Shown here: piece by piece, positions 35,641 to 47,200 of the stretch
How positions within the stretch are numbered: the first letter of the stretch is position 1
How the letters are laid out: every line of letters begins with the position of its first letter
Assembly (NCBI GenBank): GCA_021229015.1
Contig: CM037795.1
Location: forward strand, 19,053,166-19,117,165
DNA from: Solen grandis
Taxonomy: Eukaryota; Mollusca; Bivalvia; Adapedonta; Solenidae
Length of the DNA: 64,000 bases
Reading direction: 5' to 3'
Notes under the pieces: model-generated
What the model was told of the DNA's origin: nothing
Databases searched by the model: none
Seen by the model: only the letters and a program-made list of their open reading frames with translations
Translations under genes and position numbers: made by a program

Positions 35641-35925
35641 TGCTTCAAAGAATACTCTTGTCTGTTGAAAGTATGTGAATGTAAATTGTATTTAAAATTG
35701 TAAAAATGCATTACCATCCAAATGATACTAAAATAAAGCAAGAAATAAAAAAAAATATTTTATGTAAAATAGAAAAAGGATCTGCATGATGATTTTCTGC
35801 AACACTGCTTGAATTAGAATCGTAAATTAAAAGAAATTTTAAATTGACCTAAAAATTTCTTGCAGTAGAGAAATGATTATTTTATAATGAAGTTACATTT
35901 TCCTCCATGATTTTTCCATACGTGT

Positions 35926-36163
35926 TTAACCCTTTCCCTCATAGAGGATACCATGAAAAGACCTATGCAAACAGCATAAAACCAGATAAGCCTGCGAGTA
36001 ACTCGCAGGCTGATCAGGTTTTATGCTGTTCGCTGCTCCTCAGAGGTCTGGAAATGAGGACATAATTAAATTTGGTAAGGTTTAACTGTGGTTTTCTTCA
36101 GATCAGGCTTTATGTGGTACCTATTGAGTGCGTCAAAAAGAGTCTATATGAGGGAAAGGGTAA
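35926..36163 (+). mobile_element. piggyBac-like MITE, copy E
   Basis: Left TTAA intact; the right end reads GGGTAAA (one T lost). The matching empty site lies at about 51010-51020 in the duplicated segment. Confidence 0.8.
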
Positions 36164-36240
36164 AAAAGTTTGCAATATCCAATGATCTGCTGTATACCTA
36201 AACAATATGATCCACTGGCTTTTACAAGGGTCCTATCTCT

Positions 36241-37074
36241 TTTCATATAACTGCCTTTATTGAATACCGGTATTAAATATCACAAGGTTAGCATTATACG
36301 GAAATTGGAAGCATGCATGGTTTCCTTGGTTGGAAATAATAGAACCCCGATTGTCTTACGTAAACTTGGAGCCAGGCACTATTGTTGGACAGAGTCATAA
36401 AAGAGTTAAGTCGGATATAACTCGTGGAAGATGTCTATTTAAAAAGATATTCACTTTGCTTTTTTTCGTTTCAATTCCACATACTGTATGTCCTATACAG
36501 AAATCTGGAACGCATGGGGTCAACGGTGAAAAGCGAAATCTAGGGTTTTTCAATGGTAGACGAATTGTAATTGCTTAAACGAAATGAAACGGAGAGACAC
36601 ACAGCAGAAACAATATGTTTAGGGAAACGAGATAGCTTCAAAACTACATAGTTTTCTTCTTTTTGTTTATTATCTTTGTTAATTAGCTAACACAAATATA
36701 TTGCAATCTTGTTTTAAAGACGTTCCGGTTGGATGCCCCAAACTTAGTACATTCATTCTGTTAAATACTTTATAGTCAGGTGAAACAATACTCTCGAATA
36801 TCCGTTGGCTCATAAACTTGTAAGCAAGAGTGGGTGAAATTATCGGATTTGTAAAAACATGTAAGTTATCTTAAATGAAAATCTAGTTATTAGATAAAAT
36901 TATTATTATTCAATACATGTTTAATTAATATTAAGATAAAATAATATCACTGTTTGACAGATCATTTCATGTTGGTTTAAATGTTATTACATGTATAAGG
37001 AGCCAAAAAAAAATTTAGATTTAGCCAAAATTAAATGAAGGTTTTTCTTTCCCCTCTCTTAAAGTTAGTGCAAC
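36241..37074. other. Intergenic, no feature supported
   Basis: An 82-codon open frame near 36330-36578 has no recognisable domain and no exon context. I see nothing else. Confidence 0.4.
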
Positions 37075-37262
37075 ATGTTTGTTGGTTTTAACGTCCCACC
37101 GACATTATTTCTCATTTCCGAGACGATGTCTACCTGAGACATATGCTATTGCTACCACACTGCTGTATCAAGCCGTAGACAAGTGGCATAATGCCACACC
37201 CAGTCACATTATCCTGATACTGAGTCAACCAGTCCAGGAACTCCCCTTATTAAGAGCGCAAG
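37075..37262 (-). repeat. Shared-tail repeat, inverted copy
   Basis: The minus strand gives the body GTGACTGGGTGTGGCATTAT and, after a decayed stretch, a tail GTCGGTGGGACGTTAAAACC with AACAAAC. Same family as 13340-13531. Confidence 0.55.
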
Positions 37263-39273
37263 CAAGGGAGCTTTACCAGTACAGTACCACATTTTCTTTC
37301 GATTCCAATCATGAATCATTTGGAACACAGAGCTGTTTAAGGATTTGTAAAATAGTATTGTAAATATGACTAATTTCTAAGACAAACTCATTAAGATGAT
37401 TTGGCTTGAAAGCATCAGTGTTACATCAAATACCAATATTCTTGTTTAAAAAAGATTAGGGCCTAACTGAATCAAATTGGAAGAGTTATCATTTGGGATG
37501 AAAGTTGTCTCTTTGTCTTTAAAAACTTGTTTAATGAAACAATATTTTCTTAATGATGACAATCAAAAGGAATCCTCTTTAGATTTTATTTACCCCAAAC
37601 CCGTTTATGGTAATTACCCGAGTAGTCCCGATTGCAATACGGAGGATTCCGGAGATAGGCGAAATAACACGATGTATAGTGCCTACATAGTTAAAATTGT
37701 CAATTATGACCTTTTCACCTGCCCTTTACAAGAGATAAATACAAGCACGTTAGGTCAAACATACTGATGTAAAAAGCCACTAGTTTCATTGTATCATATT
37801 ATCTGCACATAGTCCCCTGTCCATAATAACCTTATCTGTACATCGCATTAGGGATATCCATGGGAGGCTCAGGATGCGGGCTAGGCATGGCGCTCCTCTT
37901 ACACCCAGAACATGAAAATGCTTATTATTAGTACAATTGTTTTTGGAATCAACGAACATCTAATGGTCGGTATCTTAGATATCCAAAGCTAATGAGAATG
38001 AAGATCCAAACAGTATCCTGGAAATGCAGACTTTATACATGAACTCAAAATCTAATTCTCAAACTTTTAAGATAATGAAATTTGAATAAACCCCCTCCAA
38101 ATACACACATAGGGGGTAGGGTGTATTTTAAATCCCCTATACACATTTTTTTTCAACGAAAAAATTGATGATGTCCGGACTTGCGTCGGTGGGCGTCGGG
38201 AGTCCGCTCAGATTGACCTCTCTTCATTATGCAGTTAACCTTGACCTTTCACCTACGTTTGATGAAGAAAAGCCCGAAATAAAACGCCTATAATACTACC
38301 AGCTTATCTGTATTTTTTCTGTTTGTGCTCATGGGACAGTCTCAGATTGAGAATTTTCCCAACATGCTGTATGATAACATATATAAAAATCCATGTAAAA
38401 ATATAAAGAAGTTCTAGATCTTGGGGAAAAAATCAACATAACTTATGATGAAACACAGACATAGACCCTAATCCAATACTTTCAGCTGCGGATCCGACCT
38501 GGCGCCGGACAAATTCCATATATAGAGCTTGCTGTGAACATTAACATCTACATGTACATGGCTTGTGATACTATAAAAAGAGCCACGAGACTGCACTGTA
38601 CCAATTTTAAGTGTATTTAAAACATAAGTGCGATCACGCGTATATTTTAAGATTGAGTAATATATAACAACATAAAAGGGAATACATAAAGGCCAGCTAA
38701 ACAGCATGTGATACGAGAAAGTGTCAGTGGATAATCTAGAACAAAGACTGGGATTTATGCAACATGACAATTGAAGATTTAGACGTCATATTCTAGTACA
38801 GGACATTACTCTTTGCTTGCTTGATATGATATATCAACTGCCTTTGGCACGTGAATAAAACGTTACAGATATTTGACTTGTGTAAATATTAAAAAAAGAG
38901 CATCCAACCTACATTACGAAATGACTCATATTTTTTAACAAAACATTAAGTGATCAATTGTATTTCTTATTCTAGTCTAGCAAATCATTACACGTGATAT
39001 TAGGTTTTGCTGTTAATTTATTTATTGTTTAAAATACATTCAATATCAGTATATCTCATATAATAGAGATAGAAGCGGGTTAAAGAAATCGCTCAGGAAA
39101 TATGTACACACACAGCTGTTTATTTATTGCCTTATCAAAATTCTAATCAAGAGAAGGGACAGTCTGGTCAAACTTAATCCGCGATCAAAAGTTAAGTATT
39201 CGCCAAATGATACACACAGGTGATAAACGTGCGTTCACATAAAACCGCCAACTGTCTCTGTCCATCTTTGTCC
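37263..39273. other. Upstream region of SLC28A
   Basis: Contains a small segment (37639-37668, ATACGGAGGATTCCGG plus CGAAATAACAC) whose motifs recur near 42364-42467, and a CCCC/GGGG hairpin with GTCCGG and GCGTCGG-rich leader near 38090-38200. The SLC28A promoter must lie here, but no core element is certain. Confidence 0.4.
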
Positions 39274-39775
39274 ATGGCGAATACCGAGGTTGCTTCTTCG
39301 TCACGAAGCCCAGAATACTCACACAACAGTTTCGTTCACGACCGAGTGCACCTCGCTTACTTACAAGACGATGTTTACGGTGAACAGGACTGCATGATGG
39401 AGACAAAGGACCATGATGCTGGTAACAGAAATGGCGAAAGAACCGTTGAGACGTCCTTTCAGAATTACTCAAACGAGAGATGGAAAAAAGGCTCAAATTT
39501 CTGTATTGACAACGAAAGACGACATGAACTCATCAAGATTATAAGAAGATTCGTCATTTTGTTTTTGATCTGTGTTGGATACATTGTGTATGTTGGTTTT
39601 GCCGTTTATCGCCATCCAAGGAATCCGTTTTCGTCTGCATTTTGGCGCCATTTATTCTGTATTATTTATTGAACAAATTGTCTCGAGGAAAACTAAGGAA
39701 GGTGCTGCTGAAAACATGGAAGAAGATTAAAAGACGGTTAACCCCGAAGCAAAAAGCTGCGATTTGGTTTAGAAG
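39274..39775 (+). CDS. SLC28A exon 1, with frameshift near 39613
   Basis: Frame 1 gives MANTEVASSSRSPEYSHNS through RRFVILFLICVGYIVYVGFA and VYRH (TM1), then runs to a premature stop at 39670-39672. From 39615 a second frame continues exactly where the family requires: SKESVFVCILAPFILYYLLN (TM2), then KTWKKIKRRLTPKQKAAIWF and RR, ending in phase 2 before gtatga. The exon is 502 nt and one more base would restore phase. No GT-AG intron fits in between. Confidence 0.85.
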
Positions 39776-42700
39776 GTATGAATGCACCTGTTTTAGAAAA
39801 TGTATACGCGTGTACCAATGACATATACTGGGGGGACGATACACATGGTAAACTTTTATGTCTATTAGACGGCTTTTAAGGTATGATGTTATTAACATAT
39901 AAATTAAGATACAATAAATGCTTTAAGGAGGATACGCTCTACTGATCATATGTTGATTAATAGACATTTGGTAAATTATATAATCTGGCTACTGGGTTGA
40001 TATACATCTGCATTACCCTGCATTTTCTTATTTCCCTTTACTGTATACATGTCTTTGTCGTGTTTGGAACTAAGCTTATGATTCGTATAACCAAGTATTG
40101 ATTTAATTTGCTACATGAAATATGATAATCTTTCTAGAAACGTAATATGGATTTTGACAAATTTCACACACAGGTAGTCTTAAAATAACATGGTTTATGA
40201 AGATTTATCGTTATTCACCAGTGAAAACCAAATTCGTCAACTTGAATTCGGAATCATGTATAATATGCAAAAATGACAAGTTTATATCTTTCTTATGATC
40301 AAATCACAGTATATACGCGTTTATCTTTTGTAAAAGCATGATTTGTTATTGTCTGTGTCAGTCTCATTAAAATCATTTTCTAATTTACGCTCCTCTACTA
40401 CACGCGACTAAGTAACGAAATATGAGCGAATATACTGAATCTGATTTTAATTAGATTGTGTCAGTGTTGACCTCAAATTACGTATACAGCTATCGGTCCA
40501 ATTACAGGTACATGTACCACAAAGAGAGGATTATAACACCATTTTTACTATCAATAAACAACGTGCCTCAGATGGTGGCAATACAGTGAAATCTGAGTGC
40601 CGTTATATTCATCATATATCACCTTTCAAGCCTATGCGTGAAACATTTCATTTCAACAATCACAAAGATTTTTACCGCGTACTTGTTACAATCTATGCAT
40701 GTTAATCTCAATAATTGCTGTATTTTTTATTTACTATTTTTTGACTTAGTATGACCGGTAGATGAAGTTTTCTAAGTTCAATTTTACACAGGAATACATA
40801 TGCTTATATATGGAAGGGGATATCCGCTAATATTATAATTACTATTTCTAATTTTCGATACTTGAATTTCTTATATCAAATGTTAATTTGCAAATTGTAT
40901 TACTGCATTTATTAAATACCTTTATCTAATTACTATTTGTAGACTTGTAACTTGTTATTTGTAGGTTTTTATCTAGTAAATTTGTAACTTGCAAATTAGG
41001 TGATGGTAAATGTGAAATTGTTTTATATGTAATAGTAATTAGAGATATTTAGCATATGCGGTGTTACAATCTGCAAATTATCATTTGAAAATTAGAAAAT
41101 CAAGTATTTAAAATTAGAAATAATAATTAAAATATTGGCGAATACCCCTTCCATACTACCTGTTCTCCGATTTCTTCTTGCTTGACCTCGTCTTAAGCGG
41201 CAGTCATATCTGATAACTCATTCACGTGAAACAAACTCGCAGTATGCGAAAGATTCAATGTCTTGTTTCAATAACAATATGTCTGAAAATATTACTAAAT
41301 CCGTCAAGTATAAGTTAATTGGCGATTATCCTAATACCATCCTGAATCCGGGATATCTTCCTTGTATCGATACAAGCTTTGCTATCTTCCACTTGGTATG
41401 CGATTCTGTTAGTTTTCAGAGCCTAGAGGATTTGATAAGAGGACTTCATTTTTCTCATTCGACCTTCGAATAATTACAATTTCACTTAATGTCTTTTGCC
41501 GGACTCAGACTCTGAAGGAAAAACTCAATGGTCACTTAATTCTATGGCAATATATAGAGGATATTTGTTTGTTTTGAGTAGATATGGATTGTATCTCATC
41601 TAGTAATGATGCAATTTCAAAATGTGAAAATTGTATCACTTCAAGATAAGATATAACCCATATCCACTCAAAACAAACAAATTTTCTGTTTATTTCATGC
41701 TAACTCCTGCTACATTTCCTTTGTAAGTGAAAAAAGTAGTCCCGGCAGATCTATATCATCAATCTATGGGATAGGGATTTTATCTCATTCATAAAAGATA
41801 GTATTTCACCAGTTGGCATAAATATTAAGAATCATAGTTCATGGGCAATACTTAAATTAAACCTAAATCAAATTTTACTAAATCTACCTATGATTTGTTC
41901 CTCAGATGCAGTACTGTAGTGATAGGGCTAGCAATCTTGGTCTTCTTGGCGCTCGATATCCGGGATGACTGGGAGAAATACGTTCCTCTCGGGGGACTCT
42001 GTGTGTTCATCATTCTGTCCGTCCTCTTCTCCAAGAGTCCGCGAAAGGTAAGTACGCAATATACATTGTATACAATGTATATGCATTGAACAATGGTCGG
42101 AAATTATAATTACAAACTTACTTAATATATGAAACTTGTATAGGCATTGACCGCACTGGTATTTACAAAATGTTTCGAGCAGCTACAATAACCTCCTCTT
42201 GCATCCGCCTTTCTAGCAGGATGATATATGTGCGATCCTCGGCAGCGCTACGATGAAAATGTTAGATTTTACACATATGTAGCTTCCTCGTATGGTGCTT
42301 AAATATCGGCTTGCATGTCCGGATACAATCGTGTTTCTTCGTCTTTCTCCGGAAGCCCTCGTGGTAGACGAAATAACACAATTGGACCATTCTCTTGTCG
42401 TAATGCACTCTCATCAAGTCATTAGCGATCTTCCACGAGAACCAAACCCATACGGAGGATTCCGGTATTTGGCGGAGTTACTGATTTTCGAAGAGTGGTC
42501 CAGGGTTAAGTAATATTTTAGGGTATTTTAGATCTATTTATACATTTTTTTTGTATACAGATAAACTGGGTACCAGTGATATGGGGTATCATACTGCAGT
42601 TCTGTCTCGGACTACTTATACTGCGCTGGAGACCAGGGTATCAAGCTTGCCAGTGGACCGGGAATCAGGTCATGAATTTCCTTGGTTACACAGATGTCGG

Positions 42701-43978
42701 GTCAAAGTTCGTATTCGGGGAAAAATATATGGACCATGCAGTGGTGTTTAAGGTATGCTATTTTTGTCTTCTGTTTCGCTTGAGTTAATCGTCGCGGTAA
42801 CAGTTTATGTCAACATTATTACTGGTAAAGGAAGAGTGTACAGAGACATCAGGATCTAGCTACCGGGGGCAATCTGGAAAGCTTCCTTACACGAATTAGA
42901 ACATCATTTTAATATTTTTTCCTTTTATAATTCAATAAAATGAAATTTACTAAAAGGATGTGAGTGAAAATAAAGAATGATGACAGTTGATTTTAAATTT
43001 TGAGCAGAAATAACTTTTAGATAGTTGAACGCAGTATAAAATTGCTATTCAAATCATTGCAATTTCAGACAATGTAAATTCCACAGTCACGATTTATGTC
43101 TAAGCATTCAGTTATTAGAATATGGTATTTAAAAAAAAAAAACTAATTAAATTGTAACCGATTTCGAAAATGACAATACTGGATATCCAAATACAATGCC
43201 ATGCATCTAAGATAATTGCATTGGTTAATCTAATACGAATACGACAAATTTAATTATGTCGTTCGGCCCTCACAGCTACAAGATCCATTTGATGAGGGAT
43301 CGAATCAGATCAAATTACAAGCCAAATTTTCTCCTTTACTGTTCCAGTTTATGCTTAACGCAACATTAGGACACCCAGTCTTTTGATTAGTAAATGCTTT
43401 GTGAATATGGTCCCAGTTTCCTTGTTGAAAAAAGGAAAATATGGTATGAAGTTGGGTTTTTTTAATCTTAAAATGAGAGCGGTGTCGGGTATTTCCGGAT
43501 ATCGGCTATTCTCGGATACTACTGCATTTCATCCCCTAATTGGAAAGATATTCATATTTTAAGAGCATGTCCATGTACCTTGAATCCCCCTTTTCGTCTT
43601 TTGATATTTACAAACCGTGTTCATTAAACCTTGGTAAGAAATAAATCTATTTGAAAGGTATGTATATAAAACTACGTCCTGTTACATTGTGTGGTAAGAG
43701 AGGTACTTAGAATTGATATTTTCTACCACGAGTAAATGTGTTGATATATGTGTGCAGAACAGACACAAATTGTGACAAAAAGTGGTTGCAATGTGTCATA
43801 TGCTTTTCAAAACGTGGGAGGGCCGTGTTACTGATATACAAAGATATCCGAAATACCCGACTGAAAATTACGTTTGTCGGGTCTACCGGATACCTGTGCA
43901 AATAAGATATATGTTCAGCATAAATGAAATATGTTAACAAAATATAACAGACAGACAGACAGACAAACAGACAGAGAC

Positions 43979-44028
<50 letters not shown>

Positions 44029-44221
44029 CAGATGATAATAAAAGGAGAAAATATACATCAGCTCTTATTTTAGTTGATGTACTTAGTATTTACTTAGTAT
44101 TGTCTGACATAGGAAGTAACTAGGTCAATATGACAAATATAAACGTACATGTGATTATGAGGACCCCCCCCCCCTCCCTCTCTCTCTCTCTCTCTGTATG
44201 TATCTCTCTCTGTATGTATAT

Positions 44222-44259
<38 letters not shown>

Positions 44260-47200
44260 AAAGAGAGTGAAAGTCTTTATGTATTGAATATAATATAATC
44301 GTAACTAGATAAATATCAAATATAATATTGCAAAATATTGCAAAATATTAAAACTTGAGTATTAGATACATATTTCATATTTATATTTTTAAAGATGCAC
44401 AATGTATTGTTGTAAATCCAATGCATATACCAAACATCTTAATTATGAATCTTTTATTAAATTGTTTTTTGTTTTTATTTTATTGTTTTATTAATCATAT
44501 ACATATTTAGAACGAGTCAACACCTCAAGGCCAATACATTTGACGTAAAAACTTTGCCATTTTGTATGCCTGTAAATTATTACGTTCGTGCACAACTATT
44601 TTGCCTTACTTTTGTCTTTTTATAGTAACTTAGTTTTTAATAATGAAACAAAATTCGTTTGAGAACAGTTTATCTAATGTTTATCAAAGATTAGTAAAGA
44701 CTTTCACATGGACCCTCCACCGTCCGAAAATACCGGACATTACTTCAAATACTAGTTCCCGGTCTTTTACGAAAATATGAAAACCAGCACTTACAATCAG
44801 AACCAACTTAAGAAAGATACAAGCATATAATTTGAATAAAAACAATTCCATTTTCTCAAAACTCGTGAACTTTTACCTTCACTAAGCTGTAGGTATCCGA
44901 GAATCCCCGAAACCACTCGACTTAAATATATTAATTTAAGATTATGTATTTCAGATCTTGCCCGTGGTGGTGTTTTTCAGCGCCATTGTGTCCTTTCTGT
45001 ACTATGTTGGTGCCATGCAAACAATCATCAAGGCCATTGCCCTGGTGATACAAGTAACCATGGGAACCACTCCCATCGAAGCCTTCGCTACCGCCTCGCA
45101 CATCTTCATCGGCCAGGTTTGTAGTTGTCTCTCCTTGCATCGAGCTTTTACATTCTTTAGTATATTGTTTATAGTTGTGTGTAACGTAGTTACTCACAAC
45201 TATAGTTCCTACATTCTGAGGGCCCGTTTCTCTACATGTAAAACCAAATAACCTCTTAATTTTGTATGAATGACTGAATGATTGAACAGAATTCTACAAT
45301 ACAGATATGCTTAGATTCAGACAAAGTAGTGAAAACTCAATTTTGAGTAAAAAATAAATATTTACGGGACACAATAATTGTGTGTAGTATTAAAGCACAG
45401 AAGAACTATTTTCCCTAGGATGTTGCGTAACTCACTTTACCACGCGGAGGAGTATAGTTGTTTGTTTTTTTTCGAATGCAAAGGTGGCTCATGCCTGAAT
45501 TTGGATGGTGGATGTGCAGGTTTCGGTTATTTAGTGGTGTTTCAATGGTCAATATAGAAAGCCTGAATTACGATAAAAATCCGTATAACCTCCTTATAAT
45601 CACATCTATCTATCTCAGATATATCAGATATCTCCATGGGGTTATTTGTTGCTCTATAGAATGGCTGATACAGGTGTATATATGCTATTAGAAGTTACTA
45701 AAACACAGTAGGGAGCCACTAAGTTGCATTTATAAATAGAAACTGTGCCGTCGCTCAGTAGTACAAATCAAAGCGCTGATAGTGCTAAGAGAACAGTATT
45801 CTCTCATTTCTTTTGTTTATCACAGTAAATTTAACAAACGGAGGTCAAATTGCCAATAACCCCGCTTTTTGCGTTAACATGGTCATTAGATGAACGCACC
45901 ATTTGTTTCAACAGACTAATAACAATTAGCACATTGCCACTCTTACTCCTCCTATATTTCTATAGCCTTCAATGAACAATCGTCTATTATTTTAATATAA
46001 GTTTAATATTTGGAAAAACAAAGTTACCATACATATTTGCAGCTTGTCAAACCCTCTTCCACTTGAGACACACACAACTTCAGTGCCTTCAGCGCTTTGA
46101 TTAAAGATAGTAAATTCTGCATACATGTATAAAATAACAACATGGTTGCATGGCCTCTAATGACCGTAATTACCGTATTCAAGGGTGAATGAAAAGTTTT
46201 GTTTTTTTAACGAAAACTATTTAACTGTGTTTGTTACCACAAACAGCAGTAATTTTGTATGTATTATATTCATTCTTATTTATTATCTTATTTTGAAATA
46301 CATCAATGTGCGAACACCGGTCTGAATGACTAGTGCAGGCTAGTGACGTCACAGTCTCTATGTATATATTGGAAATACATGGTTAAGACAATAAAACAAT
46401 ATACAAGTGTACTTAACTTTTGTAATGTTAAAAATAAGGACTAAATACACATACTGGTCGTAATTACATTCATGTTCTAAGCATCCCTACATATACAGAT
46501 GTATAACGGTCTCTCGACTTTGACCTTCAATATGATATTTTCCAAGGTTAATCAAACATGTGTTTGAAATAGAGTGCAACAACTGTCGTGCTCACGGGCC
46601 ATATCCTTCTTACAATGACTTCACATTGATATATGCGTTTTTTGTCCTTTACCTTTATTTGATATGACCCGTCACAGGTCAATGTAACACAGCAACGGGA
46701 GAATCTATCATATCACGTTCCTGTTAATGTGTTACACCTTTATGTCATCCAGGTGGAATCCAGTGTGGCTCTACGACCGTTCTGGATGAGTCTAACAGAG
46801 TCTGAGATCCACGCCGTCATGACAGGTGGGTTCGCTACGGTGGCCGGCACCATCATAGCAGCCTATGTCGAGTTTGGGGTAAGTATTCACCTTACCTCCT
46901 GAATAGTTAAACGCTATATATGGCTCTGATTTCACTTGTACCCTTCTGCATTTATCTAAAGAAGAAAACAATAAGGGTTCTTAAATTGGCACAACTCTGG
47001 TACGGTAACTCATACATGACATCGTTATTGGGCAAATGCGGATACTTTTTAGCTCACATGAGCACAACGTGCTCAAGGTGAGCTTTTCTGATCGCCTTTT
47101 GTCCGGCGTCCGTCGTCCGTCGTCCGTGCGTGCGTCAGTGCGTGCGTCCGTGCGTGCGTCCGGCGTCAACAATTGCTTCAAACAACATCTCCTCCTAAAC

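Larger units (their letters stand above)
35458..36240 (+). repeat. Duplicated segment, copy 1 (with MITE inserted)
   Basis: Aligns by eye with 50630-51065: shared CTCACAAAAGCACGTAA, AAATATTTTATGTAAAA, TTGCAGTAGAGAAATGATTA and GTGATTTTTCCATAC-like blocks in order. This copy carries MITE E and a short hairpin-head fragment at 35530-35640; the other copy has neither. Confidence 0.7.
43484..44918. repeat. Possible nested TIR element in SLC28A intron 3
   Basis: GTCGGGTATTTCCGGATATC and CTATTCTCGGATAC at 43484-43518 recur inverted at about 44888-44918 (TATCCGAGAAT...CTCGAC). A nearer inverted copy, GATATCCGAAATACCCGAC, is at 43843-43861. It encloses AGAT and CT/GA microsatellites. Boundaries uncertain. 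Confidence 0.4.

Noticed and set aside
36330..37767. Open frames of 82 and 96 codons upstream of SLC28A
   Set aside because: No recognisable domain, no splice signals in phase, and part of the second matches a motif repeated in SLC28A intron 2, which favours decayed repeat sequence.
39615..39776. A short intron explaining the SLC28A frameshift
   Set aside because: No GT...AG pair exists between VYRH and SKESV; both frames are directly adjacent, so an indel is the simpler explanation.
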